Assembly (NCBI RefSeq): GCF_023053635.1
Contig: NC_086175.1
Coordinates: 20,562,740-20,626,739 of the forward strand
Origin: Elgaria multicarinata webbii
Taxonomy: Eukaryota; Chordata; Lepidosauria; Squamata; Anguidae
Direction: 5' to 3'
DNA length: 64,000 nt
Of this stretch, positions 1 through 11,218 are shown one piece after another. Each line of letters starts with the position of its first letter. Within the stretch, counting starts at the first letter, position 1. The position numbers and the translations under genes are program-made. Under the pieces are notes generated by a model that worked only from the letters and a program-made list of their open reading frames with translations, was not told the origin of the DNA and made no database searches.

Positions 1-341
1 TAACATGAATTAGAAAAAGAGCAGGAAAAAATAACATATTGGCCAGGTTCAGATGTAATAAGTTCAACCTGATACAGCATGGTTTATTGGCCTGAGAAGG
101 AACCATGTGTTTTCATCTTCTGCCTCATCCTTCCTCTCCTGTCACACATCCAGCTTTGTTGCTTCTGTCTTGGCTTGTTAAACCACAGCTTCCCATAATG
201 TTGAAGCTGGAAACCATGTGCTGATCAGATCCTGATTTCATATTCCAGTAAGCAGGGTATATCCAAAACCGTTTTCTGTTTCAGATAGAACGGGAAACTG
301 TGGTGTAAAAAGCCAGAATAGCAGCACCAAAGTCAAAGGGG
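1..341. other. Intergenic DNA, nothing recognised
   Basis: AT-rich sequence without a convincing coding frame, RNA gene or known repeat. It ends where the first family A element begins. Confidence 0.5.
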
Positions 342-655
342 TAGGATGACCATCTACCCTGCTTTACAGAGGACAGAATTCTATTTGAAAAGTTGTCAGA
401 AGACAGTCCTCTAGTGGAAGGGGTCCTCTATTGAAGGGATGTCCAATCACATCTGATTTAAAGATAAATAACCATAAGAAAGAAGAGCAGGGGCCTTGGA
501 GTTATCCATCGACACCTAGCATCTGGACAGCAACTATGCTGGCACGCTGGTCACCATCTTCTCCACTATGGTGAGTTGTATTGTATTTCTACTTAAATGA
601 AAATAATAATTTCTAAATTTGCATCTAAACATTAGCATATGCAAATTTGGGTAAT
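342..655 (+). mobile_element. Family A hAT-like MITE, copy 1 (3' truncated)
   Basis: It begins TAGGATGACCA and carries the family's hallmark blocks in order: a GACAGTCCTCT box, a TTTAAAGATA..AACCATA box, a CTATGGTGAG box, and an AT-rich 3' part with TTTCTAAATTTGCAT and GCATATGCAAAT. The usual 3' end (GTGTCCTC...GGCCACCCTA) is missing. The family was defined by comparing this copy with those near 3.8, 5.5, 8.5, 10.6 and 12.9 kb. No coding capacity is seen. Confidence 0.7.
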
Positions 656-1239
656 GTGAACATGGGGATGGTGAGGGAGGTGAAGGGACCATGGTTTATC
701 GGCCTGAGGACATTACATCTGAACCAGGACATTGTATGGAGTGCATCCATAGCTTTCACGAGGTATTTCAATAGTACTTCTTCCATATGTTAATCAGGCC
801 CAGGTCCAGATCTTATCTAGATGTCTGGAAAGGAATAGGGAGCTCAATCATGGTTGTGTTCATGCAATACCATAAAGAGCTGCCTAGAAATGTAACAAGA
901 ATGATAACAGCTCAAAAATGGCCATATGAAAATGCATGGAATACACCTCCTGGCAGTTTCACCTGATGGCACTGAAATTCATCCAGACTGAGAGAGAGCA
1001 CACAAGACCATGATGTCCACTATAGATAAACATTTCATGTTTTCATGATGGAACATTTAACGTCAAGAGGCTGAAATTCACATTCACATTTCCCTCAGAT
1101 TTAAGATGTAGGAGCCTTTATCACATCTACATTTGTCTTCTGCATTCGCCCTATGCAAGGGTTAGTCTCCATGTGAGTCAGATGGTGTGAAGATAGTTAA
1201 CATCTCCAACCAGCCAGCCTCCCACCCTGTCCACATCTT
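656..1239. other. Intergenic DNA, nothing recognised
   Basis: No coding frame or repeat family recognised. Composition is ordinary for the window. Confidence 0.45.
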
Positions 1240-1910
1240 GGGGGCAGGGCCAGTGCCAGACTATTTTGCACCCTAGGCAGATGAGCTGCTTTCACCCCCA
1301 CCCCCACCCTAGCGTACCTGGGCACAGGGTGCCATCTCGCCCGCCCAGCTGAAACAAAGCCAGGACGCTGGGGTGGGGTGGGGGGCTTCGGAACAGCGCG
1401 TCCGGCCGAAAGCCATGCTGGGAGGGTGACTTCTGGGCACGCCGTTCCAAACCCGCCCGTCCGTCCACCCCCAGCGTTCTGGCTTCACTTTGGCTGGGCG
1501 CCCACCCAGCCGAAGTGAAGCCAGGGCGCTGGGGTGAGGGGGTGGGCATGGCTTCACTTTAGCTGGGTGGGTGCAGCTAAAGGCGGGCGGCTTCGGAACG
1601 GCGCACCCAGAAGCCACCCTTTCAGAGCCGCTGTGGGAGAGCGGCTTCCGGGTGTGGCGTTCGGCACCCCCCTTACCTTGGTGCTCTAGGCAGCCACCTG
1701 AGTGGCCCTGCTTGGGGGGAAATCGGAAGAGGGGAAGCCTGACGTACTCATGTTGTCTGTCCCATAAGCCTGGAGCCCAGAATACGCTCCTTGGACTCAG
1801 AGCAGCAGTGAGGAACAAGAAAGTTGCATCAGCTTTCTTCCTGCTCTTAGCTATTCCAAATCCAGGCAGAAGCACTGCTGACAGGGAGGGAGGTGGTGGC
1901 AACACTGAGA
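1240..1910. repeat. GC-rich, CpG-containing repeat-like patch
   Basis: A sharp GC-rich, CpG-bearing block in AT-rich surroundings. It opens with a CACCCTAGGCAG motif and has internally repeated words: GCTTCGGAAC with GGCGCACC, GAAGTGAAGCCAGG, and CAGCTGAAAC/CAGCTAAAGG. It contains the 62-bp palindrome at 1471-1532. Long frames here, including 198 codons on the minus strand, are rich in P, S, G and R and differ between strands, so they look like products of composition. It could be an old mobile element or a small CpG island; no promoter signature lets me choose. Confidence 0.4.
1471..1532. repeat. 62-bp GC-rich palindrome
   Basis: The left arm reads CCAGCG..CTTCACTTTGGCTGGG. It is mirrored by CCCAGCCGAAGTGAAG..CGCTGG around a CGCCCA-type centre, with only a few mismatches. 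The flanks (CCACCC / GGTGAGGGGGTGGG) extend the symmetry. It would form a strong hairpin. It sits inside the GC-rich patch. Confidence 0.75.
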
Positions 1911-2028
1911 AAAAGTAGAGAGGAATTGCTTGCAGTAGCAGCGAGGAGAATGTCTAGCTGTCACAGTCGCTCAGTTGCCATTCTAATGGGGCTTATCTGT
2001 GAAACTTTGGCTGGATTGTGTGTTGTTA

Positions 2029-2365
2029 TCAAGGCTGGCATCAAGGGTAGGCATGGTCAGGCACCTGCCTAGGGACCACACCCCAGCAGGGGCCCACTGA
2101 AAAGAGCCCCCAGGATCTGCTTCTCCTCTTCATCATTGCAGCTTGGTTGTTCACCTGCCTCTTGCTCTGGACTAGACAATGTTGGTGCTAAGAAGGAGCA
2201 GCAGCAGCAGCCACTGTTTCTTGCTCCAGGACTCATGGCCTGTCATGCAAGCAAGTGGTAGCAATGACGAAAAAGAGGATGAGTAGGCAACAAGAGCAGT
2301 GAGAAGATAGATCAGAGGGTCTGTCTTCGCCTAGGGCCCTCAAAAACCTAGATCCGGTGCTGGTT
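2029..2365. repeat. Probable old repeat with CCTAGGG motifs
   Basis: The segment runs from GGCTGGCATCAAGGG to GATCCGGTGCTGG and has CCTAGGG-type words near both ends (CTGCCTAGGGACC and CGCCTAGGGCCC). They resemble the CCCTAGGC word at about 1270. Ends and family are not resolved. Confidence 0.3.
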
Positions 2366-3227
2366 GTTACCAAACTAATTGGGTGTCTTTAACCACTGAC
2401 CTCTACAATGTGAACGACTGTTTATTCACTGCCTTCCTGCAGCTGTTCTGCTCTACTTTCACTCCTCTCCTTCCTGACCTTTTCCCTTTATCCCTGAACC
2501 GGTAACTTCTCTCACAGATTGTGCCTGTTGTACATCAAAATACAATTCAATGCAGTTAACACACAATAAAATGCAATAAAAATGACACGGAATATTGACC
2601 TGGATCTTATGTCCTTTGTGATTGACGTGACCTTCAGTTTCCCCCTGTGGCTTCACTTCTTTATTTAGAATATAAATTGTGCAGGGTAGGAATTGTCTTT
2701 TATTACCTGTCCTGCACAGTTGGATGCTACTCTGAAAGTGGTTCTGAGAACCCAAGGACTGTAAGCACCTTGCAAGTATCATTCCTTCCCCCAAAAGGCC
2801 ATTCTCACTTATAAGCTACGTATCCCGGGGGTGGGGGTATTATTCTGGCCATGAACCCACAACACAAATCATATTCAGGACCAATTGGGATACTACTATT
2901 GATTCCATTCCCAAATGGCCTGTAAAGTTAGCTCCTCTGCTTTATGAAACAGCTGTGCAGTAGCCGCTTATACAAGGCAAACAGCTGAGAGGTGCTCCAT
3001 GCCACATCTGGCTATTGAACTTTGCAACTTCATCCACACCCACAACTGTATCAGATTTTGAGACAACTTGAACCTGCCAAGATAGTAACAGTGCTATGAG
3101 TAGCCGCCCACGTGTCCTTTCAGAATGCCAATGTATTTATGGCTATCTTAGAAGAACGGTTCCTCAGCTTCCATCTCCAAATACTTCTCCTACCTGAGAC
3201 ACATTGATGACTTTCATAATCTAGATG
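2366..3227. other. Intergenic DNA, nothing recognised
   Basis: No gene, RNA or repeat family recognised. A minus-strand frame of 111 codons near 2459-2794 has no domain and no gene context. Confidence 0.4.
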
Positions 3228-3352
3228 AACCTTCACCAACCTGGTGTCCTCTAGATGTTTTGGACTTAAGGTACTGTTAGTCCTAGCCAGCATGGTCAGG
3301 AATGCTAGGAGATGTACCCCAAAACATTTGGAAGTCAAAAGATTGGGAAAGA
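3228..3352. mobile_element. Family F hAT MITE relic, copy 1
   Basis: It matches the family blocks (CCAACCTGGTGTCCTC..AGATGTTTTGGACT and the mirrored CAAAACATTTGGAAGTC). The left arm is clearer than the right. The family is defined by better copies at 20741-20865 and 26583-26704, which have 8-bp target duplications. Confidence 0.6.
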
Positions 3353-3820
3353 CTGGGTTTTCAGAAGGCCATCCATGGTAGAGATTTAATTTATTTTTTA
3401 ACTTTCATTTTTACTGTTAAACCATTAGACCCATGAAAAGGAGGCCCTTGAGAAATTCCACCACAAACATCCATTCCACCATCATGAGCAAAGCCCAATC
3501 CGGCAGTCCATGCAGTGCAAGAGAGAAAAGGTTCAAAGAGAGACTCCAGCACCAAGCTGCTGAATTGGAATTCATGTAGAGATTTGAAACCATCAGACCT
3601 TTGATCACCAAGAAGTTGAAAGTGCTCACTATATATAGCAGCAATCAAGCCCCTTTAGACGTTCATTGATACCATTAATCTCACATTGTAAATTCATCAT
3701 ATCGAGTTGTGGGTGGGTCACACCTGCTTTCTTGAATCTTTTACACTTTTGACTAGATTTCATTTTCTTTTATGCTCTGGATGTTAATTTTGAGCATTGC
3801 TTATCCTATGAGATGTGTCT
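3353..3820. other. Intergenic DNA, nothing recognised
   Basis: No gene or repeat recognised. The two overlapping minus-strand frames here share no recognisable domain. Confidence 0.4.
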
Positions 3821-4185
3821 CTTCTGGCCACTTATGTATCGTAACAAAAGAGGAAATACATCACCAAGAAGGAGGACACCCAATTTGCATTAAAGATTAC
3901 ACATGCTAATTTATATGTATAAAGGCAAATTTTTAACTAATTGCAAGAATTTAAATAGAAATACAATGCATCTCACCATGATGGGGAAGACTCTGACCAG
4001 ATGGCCTGTGTGCTACCTCCATCCGCTCTTCAGGTGTTACCAGTTGATGGGCAAGTTCAGAGTCCCGCTCTTCCTTTTTATGGGCCTTCGTCTTTAAACT
4101 GGACTTGGACTGGACAACCCTTCAAATAGAGCACACCTTCCAGTTGAGGACTGTCCTCCATAAAGTAGGACACGTGGCTATCCTA
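3821..4185 (-). mobile_element. Family A hAT-like MITE, copy 2, inverted
   Basis: Read on the minus strand it starts TAGGATAGCCACGTGTCC, then has GGAGGACAGTCCTC, the CACCATGATGGGG-side counterpart of the CTATGGTGAG box, an AT-rich block, and ends GGTGATGTATTTCCTCTTTT..AAGTGGCCA. Flanking 8-mers ATGTGTCT (left) and ATGCATCT (right) match at 6 of 8 positions, which fits a decayed hAT target duplication. This is the most complete copy of the family apart from copy 3. Confidence 0.75.
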
Positions 4186-4814
4186 ATGCATCTATTCTTT
4201 ATATTCAGGATATGGATACACCTAACGAGGTGCATTGGACAACATGGGCTGTGACCCGCTGAAGTTTATGCCACAATAAATATATTAGTCTTTAAGTCGT
4301 CTCAAGACTCTTTGTCACCGATAGATCCATTCTCTGTGTCTTTGTGTAATCCTATATATAAGCAAGCCTTAGGACTAGATTATGATTTTTGCCATGTTCC
4401 TAATGAAGGGTTATCCCTATTGATATTCACTTTATTTGGAGATACACAAAACACCCACAAGTGGGAAAAATGTATCTTTGTGGTGGTGATGAACACGGAA
4501 CAGGTCTCAACAGATTCATGCAGCAGTCATGGATATTCTAAACTAGAAATCTTTTTTTCTTTAAATCTTAATAAATAACTTTTTTGTGAACTATGTCAAA
4601 ACAAACTACCAGATATCTTGATACATTTCTTTAAACAAACAACATTCAGCTCACTTAAAGAATCCCCTCCAGGTATTACACCAAGACATCTGTTTTCTTC
4701 AACAACCTCACCTCCCATGGGAAATAAGTTCAAAGCAAGAAGAGTAACTTACAAAAATGGGTTATTTTTCCAAGGAATGAATTGCAGCCAAAGCCTACAT
4801 GCAGCGGTACAAAC
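4186..4814. other. Intergenic DNA, nothing recognised
   Basis: AT-rich sequence. No supported gene, RNA or repeat family. Confidence 0.4.
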
Positions 4815-4913
4815 GGGGGGGGGGGGGGAAATACACTGATGTACACGTATATACAAAAATTACAATAGTTGTGTGTGTGTGAGAGAGAGAGAGAGAGAAA
4901 GAGAGAGTGCACA

Positions 4914-4966
<53 letters not shown>

Positions 4967-5008
4967 GTATACATCGCGCACACACACACACACACACACG
5001 CACACACT
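4815..5008. repeat. Microsatellite cluster: poly-G, GT/GA, CA
   Basis: A 14-G run (4815-4828) is followed by (GT)n(GA)n near 4869-4900, (CA)n near 4919-4957 running into a short AT tract, and a second (CA)n near 4979-5008. The Cys/Val-rich and Ser/Leu-rich frames over this segment are translations of the repeats. Confidence 0.95.
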
Positions 5009-5239
5009 TGTTATTTTTGTTCCTGAATAATTCAGGTTCCAGTTCAACTCTAGTCATGCACAATAACCAGGGGGATGCCGCCTACATCAAAATATGCATT
5101 CAGCCAATTCAGTGGGCCCAGGAGTAAACAAACAAGCAAAATAGAACAAATAAATAAACGCTGGACCCATTGAATTGTCTGGAGGCAGTTGAGAAAGTAC
5201 ATGCAAAACAATGAACATACCAAATAACCATATGGAGTT

Positions 5240-5350
5240 CTCCCCACTCTGCCCATCTTATCCTCACAAAAACCTTGAGATCACCCTATAAGCGTTGCGG
5301 CTAAGTGGGGATTTGAACTTGGGTCTTCGGCACACTTTCTAACCACTTGT
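5240..5350 (-). mobile_element. tRNA-derived SINE fragment
   Basis: It matches part of the minus-strand SINE (CATCTTATCCTCACAA...GTGGGGATTTGAACTTGGG...CTAACCACTTGTT). The GATTTGAAC word corresponds to the B-box side. Both ends are lost. Confidence 0.55.
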
Positions 5351-5474
5351 TATTGTCTACTCTCCCAACAGGGTAGACAGCTACCCTTCAAAGTCTCGGC
5401 AGAGGTTCCCCCCCCCCCACAACTCTGCCACCTGGGGCATTTTTTATATGAGATCTGAGAGATCGAGCCTGAAA

Positions 5475-5847
5475 GCTTGCATCCAGGTGTCCTCTTTTCC
5501 AAAGGACAGTCCTCTGTTTGAAGGCTTTGCTTGGCATCTGCTATTTGAAGCCATGTCCAGCATAAAGATAAAGCTCCATCAGAAGGAGGGGCTGTCCCTT
5601 GAAGGTGCCCATCAACAGCACCTGGACAGCAGAGTGTGAGCAAGGCACAAAAGTCATCTGTTCAAAGTCTCCCATCCTATGGTGAGATGTAGTGTATTTC
5701 TATTTAAATTATAATAATTATTTCTAAATTGGCATATAGACATATAAGTTAACATATACAAATGTTATGCAAATCAGTGTCCCCTTTGATTCCCTTTTTT
5801 TCACGACACATTTCCTCTGTGTTGGTGATTCGTAAGCGGCCGCCCTA
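5475..5847 (+). mobile_element. Family A hAT-like MITE, copy 3
   Basis: It shows most family A blocks in order: GGTGTCCTCTTTTCC, GGACAGTCCTCTGTTTGAAG, AAAGATAAAGCTCC, CAGCACCTGGACAGCAG, CCTATGGTGAGATG, an AT-rich core, TTATGCAAATCAGTGTCC and the 3' end GTAAGCGGCCGCCCTA. The right terminus is well kept. The left TIR is eroded and no target duplication is clear. Confidence 0.75.
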
Positions 5848-6357
5848 ATGCAAAAGTATGTGATCTGTGGCTGTACTATGGCCTCTCCTTGTCAGGCACA
5901 CTCCAGGGCTCCACTTGCAATGGGGTTGTGTGTCCTGATGCTCATTGGAATCATAATGGTCATGTGCCCCAAAGCCTTCTTTATGAAGCAGATATTGAGT
6001 AAAGGCACAACCTGCTTGGCAGTCCAGAAACACGGGAGCCAGGATCCACTTCTATGTGCCCAGGGCAGGGGTGTGTGGTTAGGAATGCTCAAGGCATTCA
6101 TTATTTGCAAATTCTGATACTGACTGATTGAATCCACACCTCCTGTTTGAATCCACACTCCTGGATCACTGTGACTTGCACTTCTCTGAATGCTGTGATG
6201 TCATTCGCAGCTCAAAACAAAATATGCCGGTGCAATGCCGATAAAAAATGCATATGTTTAGGAGAGAAAGAGAGAGAGAGAAATGCATATCTATTTTTTA
6301 GGTATGCATGTTGAAGTGCATCCCTAGAGAGTAATACATTTAGAAATATCCATTTTG
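5848..6357. other. Intergenic DNA, nothing recognised
   Basis: Frames of 62-93 codons occur on both strands, but none has a domain, and they overlap each other. A short GA-rich tract lies near 6265-6281. Confidence 0.4.
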
Positions 6358-6402
6358 AGAAGGAGGAGGAGGAGGAGGAGGAGGAGGAGGAGGAGGAGGA
6401 GA
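6358..6402. repeat. (GGA)n microsatellite
   Basis: About 15 GGA/AGG units. On the minus strand it reads as a poly-proline tract inside an open frame, which is not a gene signal. Confidence 0.95.
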
Positions 6403-6649
6403 CATGTTACAATAAGTACTCAAATACAAATTTTCATGCAGATTCTTTATATTTAAATAGCAAGTTGAAGCAGAAATTAGACAGAAAGGAAACTGTGAAA
6501 CTGACACAGCCTGGAAATGGACAGATCTGTCCGCCCATAGTAGTGGTAGCTTTGTTTCTAAAAAGCAACCCCCCAACCCGTTCCCCTGCAATCCTCCCAT
6601 GTTGCCACTTTTGATTCTCAAAGGAGCGTCAAAAGCAGTTTGACGTGTG

Positions 6650-7400
6650 TGTGTGTGGGGGGGGGGGAAGGGTTCTAGTCAAAGTAAAAATAAATAAATA
6701 AATCCCACTGGATTCAGACAAGTCTCTGAGCAAGTGTAAAGCAGGCCTTTTGGATCCCATCTGCAGGGTTCAAGGCATCCGAATCAGCACCTGCAGAGGT
6801 TGCAGTTTGGAAGTAGTGGAGATCTGGGGAAGTCCCACCACTCCGCGGAAGAGCACAAGCTTTTTCATGCAGAAGGTCCCAAGGTCAGTCTTGGGCATCT
6901 CCCGCTACAAGGGTCAGGTAGCCATGGAGGGGAAAGGACCCTGCCAGCAGACCAGGGGGAAGCTGCTCCAGTCAGAACAGAAAGTACTGCAGGGGGATGT
7001 TAAACCTCCAGCCCACAAGCCACATCCTGGGTCCCAATCTGACCCTCTGAAGTTGCTCAGATGGCTCCACCCCATTCTCCTTGTCCCACCCACTTTCCCC
7101 CCAAAAGCCAATCATTTGATGGCTTCCTGGCTTTTGTTTCTTTGTGTTTTGACCATTCTAAAAGGTTGAATGCCTCTCCTAAGGCTTAATTGCTGGAAGT
7201 AAGAGGTTTAAGATCAAATATGCTGGCACGTTTGGCCTTCTGGCTCCACCTCTTTTGCCTTTGACTCCAACCCTTTTGCCTTTGGCCCCACGTTGTTGGC
7301 CTTCATCCCTGTCCCACTGCTGAAATGCGGCACCAGAGAGCTTCTCCGAAATGGAATTCGGCCCTCGGGCCAAAAGAGCTTAATCACCCCTGCTCTAAGG
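6650..7400. repeat. Degenerate repeat-like DNA
   Basis: It holds a (GT)n/poly-G tract near 6645-6667, a short TAAA repeat near 6690, and phrases seen in many old reptile repeats, such as paired 'CTTTTGCCTTTGGCC' words near 7255-7290 and GCCCTCGGGCC near 7365. The family and ends are not resolved. The 139-codon plus frame at 6750 has no recognisable domain. Confidence 0.3.
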
Positions 7401-8522
7401 GGTTGGGTGGGCTGCAGACCGACTCCTCCAATTACAAGTCAGTATGCTTTATACCAGTATGACTTGGTATAAAGCAGCTTCCTGTGGTCTTGCACACAAC
7501 TAGATGCTTTCTGAACTCTACGGACTTGGGATCCACCATGATTGCTTCTTTGAGCTAGGCAGAACTTCTCATTCGGCATCATCTTGGAAATGTATACACG
7601 CAGAACGACCCCCTAGTAATCCCTGAGAAAAGCTCCCCGTAACCACTCGCCACCACAAGGAAAGGTGAAGTGAAAGAGTATGATTTAGACACAAATGAAA
7701 TGGGATGGAAAACGTTAAGAACGCCCTGTAAGGGAAAAAGATGGCTCAGCCAGCCCTACAGCAGTCTGACCCCCCAATAGCCCTAGAAGTGTGTCCAAAG
7801 CCAGCAATGCAGCTGTCAGTGGAGCCATCAATAACCAGATGTAGCTAGAAGGGGGGAAAAGTCCTTCCACAGTTCAATTGTGTAACTTCTAGTTCTGACC
7901 TTGGGTGGCTTCATTTCCATGCAATGTACAGGGGAATAAGGCGGAATGCCAGAATGTGGAATAATATGCAGTAGTTACAATCGAAGATGTGTGTGTGTGG
8001 GTCTCCACTCAAAGGACACCAGCCATGAGTCTGTTTTGAAGGAGCCATGAATCTTCCTGCATATAGTAAACACAGGGGAAGAGATAGCAACTGAGTGAAC
8101 ACAAGAAACAAAGGGAATTTCAGATGTAACTTCATTCCAAACCTGTGAGCCACCAAGCCAAACCCAATCCGCTATCTGTACCTGAGAACCTGGAAGACCT
8201 CCTGGGTTTTGTTTCCTGCTTGGCACTGTAAAACATGGCAGATAGCTCTATGGTGGACAAGATTCTACTGTAGGAAAGGTTCTATTGAGGGCAAGATTCA
8301 CGTGTCAGTCCTTTGGATGCTGCTTTATTTAACGGTCAACATTCAAAGAGCTACTTCAGGCTTTGTCTATTTCAGTTTGAACAGATGCCCTTGCCCTAAT
8401 CTGTTTTGGAAACTCCTTCCCATTTCAGAAGTGGCTTGCCATGTGGCAGAGCAAGTTGGGAGTGCAGAAGGAAGTGCTGCTCAAGAAACACAATTTGATG
8501 GGTAGGTATTAGTGGTTTTGTA
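7401..8522. other. Intergenic DNA, nothing recognised
   Basis: About 1.1 kb without a supported gene, RNA or repeat family. The overlapping small frames are short and disagree between strands. Confidence 0.4.
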
Positions 8523-8839
8523 TAGGGGTTTTCTTTTCTTTGCCGAGGACAGTCCTCTGTTTGACATCATTCTCTTTTGAAAGCCTGGCCTGTTTAGTTC
8601 CAGTTTAAAGATAAAGAACCATAGGAATTGTTGTCCACTCACAGTTAGCATCTGGTCACAGTGTTCCACACTGTGCTGTGATACACTGTATTTTGTATTA
8701 AAATTAAAATAATAATGTCTAAACGTGCATATGTACCTATAAATCAGCATATGCAAATATTATGCAAATCAACATCCGCTACTGTCCTCTTTTTTCAATG
8801 AATTTCCTCTTTTTTGGAAATTCATAAGTGCTCACCTTA
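8523..8839 (+). mobile_element. Family A hAT-like MITE, copy 4
   Basis: It begins TAGGGGTTTTC with a shortened 5' end. It then has GAGGACAGTCCTCTGTTTGA, TTTAAAGATAAAGAACCATA, GTCACAGTGTTCCACACTGTG, an AT-rich core with GCATATGCAAATATTATGC, and the 3' end AAGTGCTCACCTTA. Both termini are recognisable; no exact target duplication is seen. Confidence 0.75.
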
Positions 8840-9449
8840 GCTCTGCAACTCTTTCAAACCTGACAAATTAAGTAGAGAAGCAAATGATTCTTTCATGCAC
8901 ATTTCCACAAATAATGAAACGCACACATTGACACAAACATCACTCCTAAAACCTCTGGTGCCACTCACTTTCTGCCCAGCATCAATCTTGGCCCTTCCTT
9001 ATCAACTTATCCACGTCACAAAGCAACATCTAACAAAAACAACCTCATCAGTTTGCGATAAATCCAATCAAAGTTCCATTTATTTCAGTGTAAGTATTAA
9101 GTATGATGTATCCCATGGGATTTGAAAGTGCTTAATTTTGTTAAGGTTTCCTTTGTTCGGCTGCTTTTGTGATACATGAAACAAGGATGTGTAAAAATAA
9201 ATAAACAGATGCCATCAACATGCCTCTGATCATTTTTACCACAGGGAATTCTCTTTCTCTTTTAGTTTCCCTTGAAATCTCTCAGTCAGTTTGCCTGAAG
9301 ACGATTCTCCTAATTTGGCTCAATTTTAAATTTGGATGAAATTTGGCAGAGAATAAAAAAATCTTGACCACAATTCTAGACATACTTACCTACGAGATTC
9401 AACAGGTCTGAGTAGGCATATAATGGACTGGTGCTATCTGGTTATAAAC
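8840..9449. other. Intergenic DNA, nothing recognised
   Basis: AT-rich, without a supported gene, RNA or repeat. Confidence 0.4.
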
Positions 9450-10135
9450 CCAAGGGAAAATAATCTTATGCATGTTTAGACAGAAACAACCTAAGATGTT
9501 TAGGGCTTTAAAGGTCAGCACTAACATTTTGAATTGGGCATGGAAATTGACTGGCAACTGGTTTAGTTGATGCAACCACTAGAGTAATATGTTCAAATTG
9601 GCCAGTCCAGTAAGCATCCTTGCTTCTTTGTTCTGTATTAACATGTAACATATAGCCCAACGTATAACACATCACAATAATCTAGGCAGGAGATAGCAAT
9701 ACCAGAATAACTGTGATTGGGCTATCTCTGTCCAGGTAGAGTTGTAGCTGATATACCAGTCAAAGCTGATAAAAGGCACTTTGTGCCTCAAGTGATGGAG
9801 CTGGATCTATGAGCACTCTCAGGCTACGAACATGCATCTACCACAGGAATACAATCACACTTAGAGCAGGCTGAACACCACTAAACTGGACAGATGGACC
9901 ACCTACAAACATAACTTCTCTGAACTGAGTTTCAGGTTATTGGTCCTCATCCAGTCCATTTCTGAGCCCAAGCACCAGCTGAGGATGGTCACTGCCTCAC
10001 TTGCATTTGATGAAAAAGAGAGGTAGACTTGGGTGTTGATGACACCTCATTCCATCTCTCTGGACATCTTCCAGCAGTTTCAAATAGATGTTAAAAAGCA
10101 CAGTGGACATGGTTGATGGTATGCAAAGCCACTGA
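9450..10135 (-). pseudogene. L2/CR1-clade LINE reverse-transcriptase relic
   Basis: Conceptual minus-strand reading from about 10115 gives VLFNIYLKLLEDVQRDGMRC, then HQH..PLFF, and further on a LVLGLRNGLDEDQ-like stretch. These correspond to the VLFNIYM(K)PL...G(V)RCHQYADDTQLY and later helical segments of L2/CR1-type reverse transcriptases. The catalytic YADD site is not intact, stops interrupt the frame and no long open frame remains. The copy is truncated at both ends: no endonuclease and no 3' tail are visible. It is an old 5'-truncated insertion with no function expected. Confidence 0.7.
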
Positions 10136-10199
10136 GATAATCAGTTTCATCCAGATATGCCTCTTTCTGCCTCTTTATTTCACTGCCTCCCATGCTATG

Positions 10200-10330
10200 A
10201 CTGTTTATGATTAATTTATTTAAAGGATTTTTATCCCATTCTTCATTTGAAACAGGCTCTCAGAGCAGCTTGCAAAGGTCAATAAGAAGATAGTCCTTTC
10301 CCTCAGACGTACTACAATCTAAAAGACATG
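10200..10330 (-). repeat. Retroposon tail relic
   Basis: The string TTTATTTAAAGGATTTTTATCCC and the downstream CAGAGCAGCTTGCAAAGG resemble the reverse complement of a SINE/LINE 3' tail (GGGATAAAAATCC..AAATAAA). It is short and degraded. Confidence 0.35.
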
Positions 10331-10403
10331 ACACAAAAGGAAAAAGTATTGGGATGGAGAAGGGAAAAAGCAAACTCTGGCACTAGTTCTTGGTTGCATC
10401 TTT

Positions 10404-10648
10404 GGTTTTATTTATTGCATTTATATCCCGTTTTCTCCCCTCCAAGGAACACAAGGCAGTGTACATAATCCTCAACACACACACACATTTTATCCTCACA
10501 ACAGCAACAACCCTGTGAGGTAGGTTGGGTTGAGAGTCTGTCACATGCCCAAAGTCACCTGTGAGCTTCTATGGCTGGGTAGAGACTAGAACCGGATCTC
10601 CCGACTCCTGGCTCAGTGCTCTGATCGCTACACCATACTGGTTATCTC
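10404..10648 (-). mobile_element. tRNA-derived SINE
   Basis: A full-length-looking reverse copy. From right to left it reads a tRNA-like head (GGTGTAGCGATCAGAGC..), a B-box-like region opposite TAGAACCGGATCTCCC, and a body with the CCCTGTGAGGTAGG word complement. It ends in an L2-like tail (GGGATATAAATGCAATAAATAA on the minus strand). A short CA tract interrupts the body. It abuts the family A element on its right. Confidence 0.8.
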
Positions 10649-11218
10649 TTGGGGGGTACATGTGTCCTACTCCCTGGTGGACAGTCCTCTATTTGAAATC
10701 ATGCTGTATTTGAAGGGCTGTCCAGTCCAAGACAACTTTAAAGGTACAGAACCCTGAGGAGAGAAAATAGCGGGCTTGAAGCTGCCCATTCGCAGCACCT
10801 GGACCACAGCTTGAGCAAATAAATTTTAACTTGGTGTTTTAAATTTGTAATTTTGCATTGCTGCTGTTTTTATCTGGTTGAGCTTTTATATTGTATTTTA
10901 TACTATGGTTTTATACTGTTGTTTTATACTTTGAATGTTTTTAATTTTTGTGAACCGCCCAGAGAGCTCCGGCTATTGGGCGGTATAGAAATGTAATAAA
11001 TAAATAAATAATAATAAATAAATACAAGGCACACAGGCCAGCTGGCCACAGTCTTGCACGCTATGGTGAGGCGAACACGATTTCTATATAAATGATAATA
11101 CTTCCTAAATTTGCATTTATGCGTTTAAAATTGCATGTGCAAATGTGAATGCAAACAGGTGCCCTCTTCTTTGGTGATGCATTCCCGCTTTCTTGGCTAT
11201 TAATAATTGGCCACCCTA
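10649..11218 (+). mobile_element. Family A hAT-like MITE, copy 5, split by an L2 tail
   Basis: The left part keeps TGTGTCCTAC, GGACAGTCCTCTATTTGAA and CAGCACCTGGACCACAG. The right part keeps CACGCTATGGTGAGGCG, the AT-rich core, GGTGATGCATTCC and a sharp 3' end TTGGCCACCCTA. The two halves are separated by about 200 bp of L2 3' end (10818-11024), so this MITE is older than that L2 insertion. Confidence 0.8.
10818..11024 (+). mobile_element. L2-type LINE 3' end inserted in family A copy 5
   Basis: It contains the conserved 3' block GTGAACCGCCCAGAGAGC, CGGCTATTGGGCGGTATAG and a (AATA)n tail. The same 3' block appears at 27410, 30686, 51618 and 60462. Only the untranslated tail is left, typical of 5' truncation during LINE retrotransposition. 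Confidence 0.85.

Noticed and set aside
1309-1905. 198-codon minus-strand open frame
   Set aside because: It lies in a GC-rich repeat-like patch, where stops are rare by composition. It is rich in P, S, G and R and overlaps other frames. It has no domain, no splice context and no conservation evidence.
4730-5127. Cys/Val-rich and His/Thr-rich frames
   Set aside because: Translations of GT/CA microsatellites.
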